A DNA stretch of 61,157 bases from Streptomyces sp. CB02056. Its GTDB lineage: Bacteria > Actinomycetota > Actinomycetes > Streptomycetales > Streptomycetaceae. Position 1 is the first letter of the stretch. Each line of letters opens with the position of its first letter. The notes under the pieces are model-generated. The model made no database searches. It was not told the DNA's origin and saw only the letters and a list, made by a program, of their open reading frames with translations. Location of the stretch: NCBI RefSeq assembly GCF_001905545.1, contig NZ_LIPD01000017.1, positions 58,109-119,265 on the forward strand, given 5' to 3'. Of the stretch, positions 15,525 through 24,631 are shown piece after piece. A program made the position numbers and the translations under genes.

Positions 15525-16742
15525 TCAGGGCTTCCAGACCACGGGGTGGGACGCGACCGGCTGGCCGGCCGCGTTCAGCTCGACGGCGTGACCGGCGACC
15601 AGTCCGGCGTCGTTGATGTACCTGGCCTCGGCGTACGGGCTGAGCGGGGACGGCGGGAGCGTGACGGTCGTCCCGTCGGGCTGCCACAGCAGGGCGGTGC
15701 TGCGGGTCCAGTCCGGGCCCTGGGCGCTGCCGACGGCGGTACCCGCGCTGTTGACCGCCATGGCCTCGCTCTGCCGGCCCGCCGGGCCGCCGAGCAGGGT
15801 CTGGCTGCCGTCCGGGTTCCAGCGGGCGGCGAACGTGGAGTGCGCCGCGTCGAACGTGGCCCCGACGACGGTGCCCGCGCTGTTGACGGCCCGTGTCCGG
15901 CCGTAGCCGGCGTCGCGGACGGTGCCGTCGGCCGTCCAGACCAGCACCCGGTCGAACTCCGTGCCGCCGGCCCGCCGTCCGTGCCCGAGCACCACGCCGT
16001 CGTCGGTCATCCTGTCCACCCGGGCCCCGTCGACGCCCGGCGGGAGCGGGAGCGCGGTCACCGTGTCCGTCGGGCTCCAGAGCACCGGGGTCTCCTGGTA
16101 GTCGCCGTTGCCGAGGCGCCGCTTGGAGATGCCGGCGACGATGCCCGCGTTGGTGACGGAGGTGGTCGAGCCCATGGTGTCGCCGGGCAGCAGCGGCAGG
16201 TCGACCCTGGTGCCGTCGGCCCGCCACTTCAGGGGCTTGGGCTGGTAGACCTCGTCGGACGAGCAGCCGACCACCACACCGGCGTCGTTGACCGCGAACG
16301 CGCCGCCACCGCGGACCCCGGCCGGCAGCTCCAGCGCGGTCGGGGTGCCGTCCGGGGCCCAGCGGACCGGGTGGTTGTCGCTCATCGACACGAAGGAGGC
16401 CCCGACCACGGTGCCCGTGTCGTTGTACCCGCTCGGGCGGCTGGACAGGTCGCCGGGCAGCGGCGCCAGGACGGTGTAGCCGAGGTGGTCGGGGCTCCAG
16501 CGGAGGGCGCTCACGGTGTACCGGCCGGGGGTGTTCGGGGAGTACTCGCCGACGACGGCGCCGTCGCGGCTCAGGCCCCACACCGTGCTGTAGGCGGTGT
16601 CCGGCGGGGTCGGCAGGAACTGCGGGGAGGCCAGATAGTGGGCGGGAGCGGCAGCCGCCGCGGGTATCGGGCCGAGGAGCAGGGCGGCGGCCGTCGCGGC
16701 GGCGGCGAGGGCGGCCGTACGAGGGGTACGTGAACCGGTCAT
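15525..16742 (-). CDS. Secreted HAF-repeat (beta-propeller-like) protein 1
   Basis: A 405-residue protein with a Sec signal (RTAALAAAATAAALLLGPIP). Six or seven repeats of about 50 residues follow, each combining a VxWxxDGTxxxLP strand pair with an xxNDAGxVVG strand. Examples are VRWAPDGTPTALELPAG, AVNDAGVVVG and VNSAGTVVGATFD. These HAF-type repeats are extracellular and probably form a propeller; no enzyme residues are evident. AGGAG eight bases before ATG sets the start. It is the downstream member of a tandem pair, 44 bp from its paralogue. Confidence 0.9.
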   Translation of the reverse strand: MTGSRTPRTAALAAAATAAALLLGPIPAAAAAPAHYLASPQFLPTPPDTAYSTVWGLSRDGAVVGEYSPNTPGRYTVSALRWSPDHLGYTVLAPLPGDLSSRPSGYNDTGTVVGASFVSMSDNHPVRWAPDGTPTALELPAGVRGGGAFAVNDAGVVVGCSSDEVYQPKPLKWRADGTRVDLPLLPGDTMGSTTSVTNAGIVAGISKRRLGNGDYQETPVLWSPTDTVTALPLPPGVDGARVDRMTDDGVVLGHGRRAGGTEFDRVLVWTADGTVRDAGYGRTRAVNSAGTVVGATFDAAHSTFAARWNPDGSQTLLGGPAGRQSEAMAVNSAGTAVGSAQGPDWTRSTALLWQPDGTTVTLPPSPLSPYAEARYINDAGLVAGHAVELNAAGQPVASHPVVWKP

Positions 16743-16786
16743 GCGGAGAACTCCTGTCTCGTCGAGGGGACTTCGGGTCGTGGCCA

Positions 16787-17995
16787 TCAGGGCTTCCAGA
16801 CCATCGCGCGCGGCAGCGACTGCGCGTCCGGCAGGGTGGCGTGCCCGACGATCACCCCGGACTCGTTGATGACGGAGGCCGAGGCGTACGGGCTGAGCGA
16901 GGACGGCGGGAGCGTGACGGCCGTCCCGTCGCGCTTCCACAGCAGTGCCGTGCCGTGGTACCAGTCCGAACTCGTCGCGGTGCCGACGGCGGTGCCCGCG
17001 CTGTTGATCGCGTTCGCCGTGGTCTGCCGGCCCGCCGGGCCGTCGAGCAGGGTCCGGGTGCCGTCCGGCCGCCAGTACGCGGCCTGCAGGGGGCGGGCGG
17101 CGCCGAAGGCCGCCCCGACGACGGTGCCGGTGTCGGTGATCGAGCTCGGCCGGCCCTCGCCGATGTCCCGGACGGTGCCGTCCGCCGCCCAGACCACCAG
17201 CCGGTCGAGCTCGGTGCCCCCCTCGCGCCGTCCGCTGCCGAGGATCACGCCGGAGTTGGTGATCCGGCGGGCCCCGACCACGTCGATCCCCGGTGGGGGC
17301 GGCAGTTCGGTCACGGTGCCCGACGGGCTCCAGACCACCGTACGCGTCCGGGGTTCGCCGCTGAGGCGCCGTTCGGACCAGCCGATGACGAAGCCCGCGT
17401 CGTTGACGGCCGTGGTCGAGCCGGTGTCGTCGCCGTCCAGCAGGGGCAGGGCGACCCGGGTGCCGTCGGCCCGCCACTTCACGGGCACGGGGCGGAACAC
17501 CGCGTCGTACGAACTGCCGATCGCGACACCGGCGTTGTTGATCCCGGACGCGCCGCCGCCCCGGGCTCCGGCCGGCAGTTCCAGGGCGGTCGGGGTGCCG
17601 TCGAGGGCCCAGCGGACCGGGTGGTTGTCGGTCAGCGTCGCGAAGGAGACCCCGACCGCGGTGCCCGCCTCGTTCATGGCGCCCGGGCGGGTACCGGTCT
17701 CGCCGGGCAGCGGTTCCAGGGCGGTGTAGCCGAGGGTGCCGGTGTTCCAGCGGAGGGCGCGCGGGGCGAACCGGCCGGGGATGTCCAGGTAGCACTCGCC
17801 GAGGACGTCGCCCGCGTTGTTCAGGCTGGACGCGGTGCTGAGCGGGCCGGCGTTGGCGGGCAGCGGTAGGAGGTAGGGGGTCGGGAGCGGCGGGCCCGGG
17901 TCGGCCGTTGCGGCGGGTATCGGGCCGAGGAGCAGGGCGACGGCCGTCGCGGCGGCGGCGAGGGCGGCCGTGCGTGGGGTGGATGAACCAGCCAT
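16787..17995 (-). CDS. Secreted HAF-repeat (beta-propeller-like) protein 2
   Basis: A 402-residue paralogue of the downstream gene, with the same signal peptide type (RTAALAAAATAVALLLGPIP) and repeat pattern. Examples are VRWALDGTPTALELPAG, INNAGVAIGSSYD and VNDAGFVIG. Identity is high around the third repeat and lower in the N-terminal linker, consistent with an older duplication than that at 14-15 kb. A sugar- or protein-binding surface role is plausible but unsupported by motif. Confidence 0.9.
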   Translation of the reverse strand: MAGSSTPRTAALAAAATAVALLLGPIPAATADPGPPLPTPYLLPLPANAGPLSTASSLNNAGDVLGECYLDIPGRFAPRALRWNTGTLGYTALEPLPGETGTRPGAMNEAGTAVGVSFATLTDNHPVRWALDGTPTALELPAGARGGGASGINNAGVAIGSSYDAVFRPVPVKWRADGTRVALPLLDGDDTGSTTAVNDAGFVIGWSERRLSGEPRTRTVVWSPSGTVTELPPPPGIDVVGARRITNSGVILGSGRREGGTELDRLVVWAADGTVRDIGEGRPSSITDTGTVVGAAFGAARPLQAAYWRPDGTRTLLDGPAGRQTTANAINSAGTAVGTATSSDWYHGTALLWKRDGTAVTLPPSSLSPYASASVINESGVIVGHATLPDAQSLPRAMVWKP

Positions 17996-18273
17996 CCGGA
18001 AACTCCTGTCTCTTCAATGACCTTGTGGATCAAGCGAATTGACGTTCCGTCGGAGTCAGGCTGGTCGGGTGCCCGGTCCGGTGGCCAAGTCTCGGCCACC
18101 GTCCGTTCGTTGGCAGGCCGATCACCGAAACGGCCGGAATCCGCACCCCCGGATCCGCATCGGGCTGGTCGGGAGGGGTGCGGATCCGGGGCGGCGGCCG
18201 GTTTCCCGTGGTTCGGCCGTGCGGGGCGGTGGGGGTGCCGGTGCGGGCGTCGTTGCGCCTCCGCCCGGCTGCG

Positions 18274-18618
18274 TCAGCCGGGTGCGATCGCCGGGCCGCC
18301 ACTGCCGGTGGTGCCCTCGGTGGTGCCCTCGGCGGCGTCCCGGCTGCCGCTCCAGCCGCTTCCGGAGCCGCCGCCGCCGGAGCCGCCACCGGAGCCGCCG
18401 CCGGAACCCCGGACGTACACCGTGAAGGAGGTCAGGCCGGGGGGCAGTTCCCAGGCCCCACCGGCCCGGACGGACACCCGGTAGGCCTGCGGGCCGCCGT
18501 CCCGCTGGGCGGGTGCGGCCGGGGCGGTCGTCGTGGTGCCGGTCGTGACGGCCAGCGCCGTGGCAGTGGAGGCGGTCGCCAACAGGCCTTGCCGGAAGAG
18601 CTTTTGATTGATCGTCAT
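18274..18618 (-). CDS. Small secreted Gly/Ser-rich protein
   Basis: A 114-residue protein. A hydrophobic Thr/Ala-rich leader (LLATASTATALAVTT) suggests export. A short folded segment follows (YRVSVRAGGAWELPPGLTSF, then TVYVRG), then a glycine-serine tail (GSGGGSGGGSGGGGSGSGWS) ending in Thr/Gly. The ribosome site is weak because AAGG abuts the start codon. I do not recognise a family, and the low-complexity tail raises some doubt, but the start and frame use fit a gene. Confidence 0.6.
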   Translation of the reverse strand: MTINQKLFRQGLLATASTATALAVTTGTTTTAPAAPAQRDGGPQAYRVSVRAGGAWELPPGLTSFTVYVRGSGGGSGGGSGGGGSGSGWSGSRDAAEGTTEGTTGSGGPAIAPG

Positions 18619-18928
18619 CCTTGCGATGGTCTGATCTCCGGCGGCCCCGGCGGTGGCTTCGACCCCGAATCACGCGAACGAGTGGTCGCGTTCCGGCCGA
18701 GTTCGACGCGGGCCCTCGTCGGTGAAGGTCGGCGGCCCTCGGACGGGCGGCCTCGGACGGGCGGCGCGGGACCGCGCCCGGGGCCCCGCCGCGGGGAGCC
18801 GCGTCGTGCTCGGCGGAGTCGGCGGAGCCGGCGGGTGGCGGACGGCGCGGGGGCACGGCGCGGACCTGCGGAGATCCTCCCTCGATCGGGGGAGGGCGAG
18901 GGTGCGAAGGCCGGTGATACTGGCGGAC
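18619..18928. other. Divergent intergenic region, 310 bp
   Basis: Separates the Gly-rich secreted protein gene and the histidine kinase gene. The open frame upstream of the kinase start is low-complexity Arg/Gly and is not credible coding sequence. No operator or hairpin stands out. Confidence 0.6.
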
Positions 18929-20143
18929 ATGATCAAGGGACTGAAGCCGCTGCTGCGCGGGTCGACGTATACGGGTGTGCTGTTCGCGGTGGTCGGGGCA
19001 GTGGCCGCGCTGCCGGTGGCGATGGTGGCGCTCGGGGTGACGCTGGGGCTGTCCGGCCGCCCGGACTCGGTCTGGGTGGCGCTGCCCCTGTGGGCGGTGC
19101 TGCTCGGGCTGTGCGGGCTGCCCCGGATGGTGCGCCGGGTGCTGGCGGCGGGGGCGCGCAGGACGCTGGGCGTCGCGGTGCCTGCCCCGGTGAAGGGGGC
19201 CGCCGCGGCGGAGTGGTGGCGGACGCCGGCGTTCGTGGTGGCGCATGTGGCGCTGGGCTGGACGGTGCTGATCGGCGGCAGCACGCTGCTGGTGACGGCC
19301 GTGGCGCTGCCCGGGCGCTGGGCGGAGGGCACGGCGCGGGTCAGCCTCCTCGGCTGGGCCACGGACGTGACGGGCGTCTGGGCCTGGATCGTCGGAGTGC
19401 TCGCCCTGGTGCTCGCGGTGGCGCTGTTCGTGGCCGTGTCGGGCGCGCTGCGGTGGCTGGCGCCCCGGCTGCTCGGGCCCTCGCCGGCCGAGCGGCTCGC
19501 GATGGCCGCCGAGCGGGAGCGGCTGCTGGCCGAACGCAACCGGCTGGCCCACGAACTGCACGACTCCATCGGGCACACCCTGACCGCCGCCACCATCCAG
19601 GCCGCCGTCGCGGGCGAGGTGCTGGCCGACGACCCGGTCGCCGCGCGGGCCGCCATGCGCAGCATCGAGGAGTCGACCCGGGCCGCGCTGGAGGACCTCG
19701 ACTACGTGCTCGGCGCGCTGCGCGAGGAGCAGTCCGGCACCGCGCCGACCCGCACCCTCACCGACCTGCCCGAACTGATCGACCGGCTCCGGCACGCGGG
19801 CGCCGTCGTGGCGCCGCGCACCACCGGGGACCTGGCGCAGGTGCAGGGCACGCTCTCCCGGGCCGCGTACCGGATCGTCCAGGAGGGGCTGACCAACGCG
19901 CTGCGGCACGGCTCGGGCGGGACGATCGAGCTGCGGGTGGCGGCGGGGGCGGACGAGCTGGAGCTGAGCGTGGTCAACGGGGTGGCGGACGGGGCCGGGG
20001 CGGGCGGCTTCCCGACCTCCGGGCACGGCCTGCCCGGGCTGGCCGAGCGGGTGCGGCTGCTGCACGGCGAGTTCGAGGCCGGCCCGTACGGCGAGGGGCA
20101 GTGGCGGCTGGCGGTCCGGCTGCCGATGCGGTGGTCGGCGTGA
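18929..20143 (+). CDS. Two-component sensor histidine kinase (HisKA_3)
   Basis: A 404-residue membrane kinase with four N-terminal helices (for example TGVLFAVVGAVAALPVAMVA and WIVGVLALVLAVALFVAV). A dimerisation segment contains the phosphoacceptor His211 in LAHELHDSIGHTL. The HATPase carries the N-box RIVQEGLTNALRHG and the G-box SGHGLPGLAERVRLLHG. It should autophosphorylate and pass phosphate to the response regulator whose GTG start overlaps its stop. The signal is unknown, as there is no extracellular sensor domain. The start MIKGLK was chosen over a long Arg-rich extension. Confidence 0.92.
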   Translation: MIKGLKPLLRGSTYTGVLFAVVGAVAALPVAMVALGVTLGLSGRPDSVWVALPLWAVLLGLCGLPRMVRRVLAAGARRTLGVAVPAPVKGAAAAEWWRTPAFVVAHVALGWTVLIGGSTLLVTAVALPGRWAEGTARVSLLGWATDVTGVWAWIVGVLALVLAVALFVAVSGALRWLAPRLLGPSPAERLAMAAERERLLAERNRLAHELHDSIGHTLTAATIQAAVAGEVLADDPVAARAAMRSIEESTRAALEDLDYVLGALREEQSGTAPTRTLTDLPELIDRLRHAGAVVAPRTTGDLAQVQGTLSRAAYRIVQEGLTNALRHGSGGTIELRVAAGADELELSVVNGVADGAGAGGFPTSGHGLPGLAERVRLLHGEFEAGPYGEGQWRLAVRLPMRWSA

Positions 20144-20898
20144 GCGGGAGCGGTGGTCGCGGCTCCGGGGGGAGCGGGGCCGACGGGAGCGTGAGCGGGA
20201 GCGGTGAGGGCGGGGCGGCCGACCCCGCCGCGGGGGCGGCGCCCGACGTCACCCTCCTGATCGCCGACGACGACCCCGTCACCCGCAGCGGCCTGAGCAC
20301 CCTGCTGGGTGCCCAACAGGGCATCACGGTGGTCGGGCGGGCCGCCGACGGCGTCGAAGTGGTCCAGCAGGTCCGGATGTTGCGGCCGGACGTGGTGCTG
20401 ATGGACGTGCGGATGCCGCGTCGCAACGGGATCGAGGCGACCCGCGAACTGCTGAAGGACGCCGACCCGCCCAAGGTCGTGGTGATCACCACCTTCGAGA
20501 ACGACGGCTACGTCACCGCCGCGCTGAGCGCCGGCGCCAGCGGCTTCGTGCTGAAGCGGCGGCCCGTCCCGCAGATCGCCGAGGCGGTACGGGTGGTGGC
20601 CGCCGGGGAGGCGGTGCTGTTCCCCGCCGCGCTGCGCCGGATGGTCGCGGCCCGGCCGCTGGAGTCGGCCGAGGCGCTGCCCAGGGCGGCGCTGACCGGC
20701 CGGGAGGAGGGGGTGCTGCGGCTGATGGCGACCGGGCTCTCCAACCCGGAGATCGCGCAGGCCCTCGCGGTGAGCCAGGAGACGGTGAAGACGCACGTCG
20801 GGAACGTGCTGGGCAAGCTCGGCGCGCAGAACCGGACCCATGCGGTGGTGATCGCGTACGAGAGCGGGCTGGTGGTGCCGGGGCTGCCCGGCGCCTGA
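20140..20898 (+). CDS. NarL/LuxR-type response regulator
   Basis: A 252-residue regulator. A receiver domain (about residues 36-155) has phosphoacceptor Asp89 in VVLMDVRMPRRNG. A LuxR helix-turn-helix lies near the C-terminus (LTGREEGVLRLMATGLSNPE, then QETVKTHVGNVLGKLGAQNR). The GTG start overlaps the kinase stop by four bases, indicating translational coupling. This choice gives an unusual 35-residue Gly/Ser leader, and the GTG at 20191 would shorten it. Target genes are not evident nearby. Confidence 0.92.
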   Translation: MSGSGGRGSGGSGADGSVSGSGEGGAADPAAGAAPDVTLLIADDDPVTRSGLSTLLGAQQGITVVGRAADGVEVVQQVRMLRPDVVLMDVRMPRRNGIEATRELLKDADPPKVVVITTFENDGYVTAALSAGASGFVLKRRPVPQIAEAVRVVAAGEAVLFPAALRRMVAARPLESAEALPRAALTGREEGVLRLMATGLSNPEIAQALAVSQETVKTHVGNVLGKLGAQNRTHAVVIAYESGLVVPGLPGA

Positions 20899-21008
20899 GC
20901 GGCGGTGCGGCCACGGTGATGTGGCCACGGCGGGAGCAGCCCCGGCGGTCGGTGCGGCGTGCGGTGTGCGGTGTGCGGGCGTGCGGCCTATGGCTTACGA
21001 CCTGCGGC

Positions 21009-22421
21009 TTACGGCCTCGGGTCGATCGGGGCGAGGGTGCCGAGGCGGTCCTCGACGGCCTGGGCGGCGGCCAGGCAGAGGTCCTCCCGGAAGGCCCGGC
21101 CGACGAGCTGCACACCGGTGGGGAGGCCGTCCGCGGCGAGACCGGTCGGGACGGCGACGGACGGGACGCCGACGAAGCTGGTCACCGAGCAGAGCCGCAT
21201 GGCCGAGGCGACCCGGTCCCGGCCCGCCTGGTCCCGCGACTCCAGGCCCGGTTCGACCGGCGGCTCGGTGAACACCGGGCCCAGCAGCAGCGGGTACGCG
21301 TGCAGGAACTCCGCCCAGGAGCGGCGGATGTTCATCCAGGTGCCCAGCAGCCGGATCAGGCCGGGGCCGTCCACGGGCGGGGAGCTGCGCATCGTCAGCT
21401 CGATGAAGCGGTCGCCGCCCTCGCCCAGCAGCTGCCGGACGGCGGGCCAGTTCGGCGCGAACTCGGTGCCGGTCAGGCGGTGGTAGGTGTCGAGCGCCTC
21501 GTCCAGCCGCGGGACGTCGGGGACCTCCTGGACGTCGTACCCGGCGTCGCGCAGCGCGTCGGCGGCGGTCTCGACGGCGCGGCGGACGGTCGGGTGGACG
21601 CCGTGGCCGCCCGGGTCGGCGACGACGGCGACCCGGACGGGGGCGGCGAGCGGCTCGCCGTACAGCGGGACGGGCACGGCGCGCGGGTCGCGCGGGTCGG
21701 TGCCCGCCAGCGTCTCGTAGGCGAGCCGCAGGTCGGCGACCGTACGGGCCAACGGGCCGTCGGTGACCAGGACCTGGGAGGCCGGGCCGGGGTCGTCCGG
21801 GCCGATCAGGCGCTGGTCGGCGGGGAAGCGGCCGGTGGTCGGATCGAGGGCGGCGACCCCGCAGAAGGAGGCGGGGATGCGGACCGAGCCGCCGGAGTCG
21901 TTGCCGAGCCCGAGCGGGGCCATCCCGGCGGCGACGGCCACGCCGTCCCCGCCGCTGGTGCCGCCCGGGGTGCGGCGCTGGTCCCAGGGGTTGTAGGTGT
22001 CGCCGTACAGCTCGCTGCGGGTGTGCATCCCGGCGAGGATCAGGGTCGGCAGGTTGCTGTGGCCGATCGGGATCGCCCCGGCCGCGCGCAGCCGGGCCAC
22101 CGGGACGGCGTCGTCGGTGGCGACGTGGTCGCGGAAGCGCGGGGTGCCGAAGGTGGTGGCCACGCCGGCGATCGGGGTGCACTCCTTCACGGTGAACGGC
22201 ACGCCCGCGAGCGGACCGAGGGGCTCGCCGGCGGCCCGGCGGCGGTCGGTGTCCCGCGCGGCCGCGCGGGCCCGGTCGGCGAGGAGCTGGGTGACGGCGT
22301 TCAGACGGGGGTTGACCTCGTCGATCCGGGCCAGGTGGCTGTCCACCACTTCCAGGGCCGACACCTCGCCGCCGCGCACGGCGGCGGCGAGTTCGGTGGC
22401 GGGCTTGCTCCACAGGGACAT
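21009..22421 (-). CDS. Amidase-signature family hydrolase
   Basis: A 470-residue enzyme with the amidase-signature Ser-cisSer-Lys triad: Lys79 (GVPFTVKE), Ser156 (TPGGTSGG) and Ser179 (LGNDSGGSVRIPA). Length and motifs fit aryl/acyl-amidases and GatA-like proteins. No gatB or gatC lies nearby, so it is a catabolic or detoxifying amidase, not a tRNA amidotransferase subunit. GAGGAG precedes the ATG. It is divergent from a TetR gene across 134 bp that contain two matching operators, which strongly suggests TetR control. Confidence 0.93.
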   Translation of the reverse strand: MSLWSKPATELAAAVRGGEVSALEVVDSHLARIDEVNPRLNAVTQLLADRARAAARDTDRRRAAGEPLGPLAGVPFTVKECTPIAGVATTFGTPRFRDHVATDDAVPVARLRAAGAIPIGHSNLPTLILAGMHTRSELYGDTYNPWDQRRTPGGTSGGDGVAVAAGMAPLGLGNDSGGSVRIPASFCGVAALDPTTGRFPADQRLIGPDDPGPASQVLVTDGPLARTVADLRLAYETLAGTDPRDPRAVPVPLYGEPLAAPVRVAVVADPGGHGVHPTVRRAVETAADALRDAGYDVQEVPDVPRLDEALDTYHRLTGTEFAPNWPAVRQLLGEGGDRFIELTMRSSPPVDGPGLIRLLGTWMNIRRSWAEFLHAYPLLLGPVFTEPPVEPGLESRDQAGRDRVASAMRLCSVTSFVGVPSVAVPTGLAADGLPTGVQLVGRAFREDLCLAAAQAVEDRLGTLAPIDPRP

Positions 22422-22451
22422 GGGGGCGCTCCTCGGCGGGTCGTCGGGCTC

Positions 22452-22475
22452 GTTCCGATGCGGTCGCATCGGAAC
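22452..22475. promoter_or_regulatory. Perfect TetR-type operator palindrome
   Basis: GTTCCGATGCG and its exact complement are separated by two bases (24 bp in all). It lies 31 bp upstream of the amidase start, in the divergent region with the TetR gene. The half-site TTCCGATGC recurs in the second site 22 bp on. Confidence 0.85.
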
Positions 22476-22496
22476 GGAACGAACCCTAGCCCGGAA

Positions 22497-22514
22497 CCGA
22501 TACGCTTGCATCGG
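22497..22514. promoter_or_regulatory. Second, imperfect operator of the same type
   Basis: CCGATACG and TGCATCGG around CT, with one mismatched pair. It shares the CCGATGC half-site with the perfect palindrome and lies 42 bp before the TetR start, so it suits autoregulation. Confidence 0.75.
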
Positions 22515-22555
22515 AATATCGAGTATCGGAGAACACGGCGGCGAGGAGGACGGGC

Positions 22556-23218
22556 ATGCCGAAACAGGTGGACCACGAGGGCCGGCGCCGGCGGATCGCC
22601 GAGGCCGTCTGCCTGCTGGTGGACGAGCACGGGCTGGAGGGCGTCACCCTGCGGGACGTCGCCACCCGGGCGGAGGTCTCGATGGGGGCCGTCCAGCGCT
22701 GCTTCCGTACCAAGGAGGAGATGCTGCTGGCCGCGCTCGCGCACGTCGGCGAGCGGGTCACCGCGCGGGTGCGGAACCGGCTCACGGCCGGCCCGGCGCA
22801 GTCGGCGGCCACCGAACTCGGGCTGGTGGCGGGCGAGGTGGCGCTGCTGCGCGAGGAACACCGGGCCGAGGCGCGGATCTGGCTCGCCTTCGTCGCCGGG
22901 GCCGCCGTCAACCCGGCGCTGGCGGCCACCCTGCGGAGCAGCTACGCGGCGCTGGAGGAGCTGGTGGTGCGGCTGGTCGCGGAGGCGGCGGGCGGGGGAT
23001 CGGCGCTGGGCGGGGCGACGGCGGGCGGGCCGGCGGCCGGGGGATCGGCGCTGGGCGGGGCGGACACCGCCGGGGCGGTGGACGCGCGGAACGAAGCCCG
23101 TACGCTGCTCGCCCTCGCCGACGGGCTCACCGCGCACGTACTGGTCGGGCACCGGACGGTGGCGGAGGCGGAGGAGGTCCTGCACACGCACCTGGCCGGG
23201 CTCTGGGCGCGCTGCTGA
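22556..23218 (+). CDS. TetR-family transcriptional regulator
   Basis: A 220-residue repressor with an N-terminal TetR helix-turn-helix (about residues 10-56: IAEAVCLLVDEHGLEGVTLR, DVATRAEVSMGAVQRCF) and a C-terminal ligand-binding/dimer domain. A low-complexity Gly/Ala insert of about 30 residues (GGGSALGGATAGG, then GGSALGG again) interrupts the C-terminal domain and contains a short internal repeat. It probably controls the divergent amidase and itself through the palindromes between them; the ligand is unknown. Confidence 0.92.
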   Translation: MPKQVDHEGRRRRIAEAVCLLVDEHGLEGVTLRDVATRAEVSMGAVQRCFRTKEEMLLAALAHVGERVTARVRNRLTAGPAQSAATELGLVAGEVALLREEHRAEARIWLAFVAGAAVNPALAATLRSSYAALEELVVRLVAEAAGGGSALGGATAGGPAAGGSALGGADTAGAVDARNEARTLLALADGLTAHVLVGHRTVAEAEEVLHTHLAGLWARC

Positions 23219-23378
23219 AACGGCCCCTCGGCACGCGGCTGAAGTCGTCGCCCACTGTTGTCGCCCCCGTCACCGTCCAGTCCGTGGATGGTCGGCCACG
23301 GCGGTGGCCGGGTCGGGCAGGATCGGGCCCGACGTCACCGGAGACACCTGTCGGACACTCGAGTTGGGAGAGCCTGCC

Positions 23379-24626
23379 GTGACTGCTGTGGAGATCCCCG
23401 GGTCCAAGTCCATCACCGCCCGGGCGCTGTTCCTGGCCGCCGCCGCCGAGGGCGTGACCACCCTGCGCCGGCCGCTGTCCTCGGACGACACCGAGGGCTT
23501 CGCGCAGGGGCTGGACACCCTCGGGTACCGGATCGAGCGGACGGCCGCGGCGTGGCGGGTGGAGGGCCGCCCGGCCGGTCCCGCCGTCCCGGAGGCCGAG
23601 GTGTACTGCCGCGACGGCGCCACCACCGCGCGCTTCCTGCCCACCCTCGCCGCCGCCGGCCACGGCACGTACCGCTTCGACGCCTCCGCCCAGATGCGCC
23701 GCCGCCCGGTCGCCCCGCTCACCCGGGCGCTGCGCGACCTGGGCGTGGACCTGCGGCACGAGGAGGCCGAGGGGCACCACCCGCTGACGGTCCTCGCCGA
23801 CGGCGTCCGCGGCGGTGAACTCACCCTGGACGCAGGGCAGTCCTCGCAGTACCTGACCGCGCTGCTCCTGCTCGGCCCGCTCACCCGGGACGGCCTGCGG
23901 ATCACCGTCACCCGGCTGGTCTCCGCGCCGTACATCGGCATCACCCTGGCGATGATGCGCGACTTCGGGGTCGAGGTGAAGCGCGAGCGGACGCCCGCCG
24001 GCGAGCTGTTCGAGGTGCCACCCGGCGGCTACCGGGCCGCCGACTACCCGATCGAGCCGGACGCCTCCACCGCCAGCTACTTCTTCGCCGCCGCGGCCCT
24101 GGCCGGCCGGGAGGTCACCGTCCCCGGCCTCGGCCGGGACGCGCTCCAGGGCGACCTGCGCTTCGTCGACGTGCTGCGGCGGATGGGCGCCCGGGTGGAC
24201 GTCGGCGCCGACCGCACCACGGTGGCCGGCGAGGGCCCGCTCGGCGGGATCACCGTCAACATGCGGGACATCTCCGACACCATGCCCACCCTCGCGGCCA
24301 TCGCCCCGTTCGCCACCGGGCCGGTGCGGATCGAGGACGTCCACAACACCCGGGTCAAGGAGTGCGACCGCCTGGAGGCCTGCGCCGACAACCTGCGCGC
24401 GATGGGCGTCACCGTGACCACCGGGGACGACTGGATCGAGATCCGGCCCGGCACGCCCCGCCCGGCCGAGGTCACCACCCACTCCGACCACCGGATCGTC
24501 ATGTCCTTCGCCGTCACCTCGCTGCGCACCCCCGGCATCACCTTCGACGACCCGGGCTGCGTGCGGAAGACCTTCCCGGGGTTCCACGAGGCCTTCGCGG
24601 CGCTGCGCGCGGAGTGGGGGGTCTGA
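23379..24626 (+). CDS. EPSP-synthase-like enolpyruvyl transferase
   Basis: A 415-residue protein of the 3-phosphoshikimate 1-carboxyvinyltransferase family. It shows PGSKSITARALFLAA (Lys10, Ser11, Arg15), SSQYLTALLLL, EPDASTASYFFAAAAL, RVKECDRLEACADNLRAMG and SDHRIVMSFAV. The usual NAGTAMR motif is replaced by RDGATTARFL, so it is divergent from housekeeping AroA. It may be a second copy with altered inhibitor sensitivity, or may act on another sugar or cyclitol substrate. The protein starts almost directly at the PGSKS motif; GGGAG precedes the GTG. No other shikimate gene is nearby; the next gene is an RNA ligase. Confidence 0.88.
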   Translation: MTAVEIPGSKSITARALFLAAAAEGVTTLRRPLSSDDTEGFAQGLDTLGYRIERTAAAWRVEGRPAGPAVPEAEVYCRDGATTARFLPTLAAAGHGTYRFDASAQMRRRPVAPLTRALRDLGVDLRHEEAEGHHPLTVLADGVRGGELTLDAGQSSQYLTALLLLGPLTRDGLRITVTRLVSAPYIGITLAMMRDFGVEVKRERTPAGELFEVPPGGYRAADYPIEPDASTASYFFAAAALAGREVTVPGLGRDALQGDLRFVDVLRRMGARVDVGADRTTVAGEGPLGGITVNMRDISDTMPTLAAIAPFATGPVRIEDVHNTRVKECDRLEACADNLRAMGVTVTTGDDWIEIRPGTPRPAEVTTHSDHRIVMSFAVTSLRTPGITFDDPGCVRKTFPGFHEAFAALRAEWGV

Positions 24627-24631
24627 CCCGC

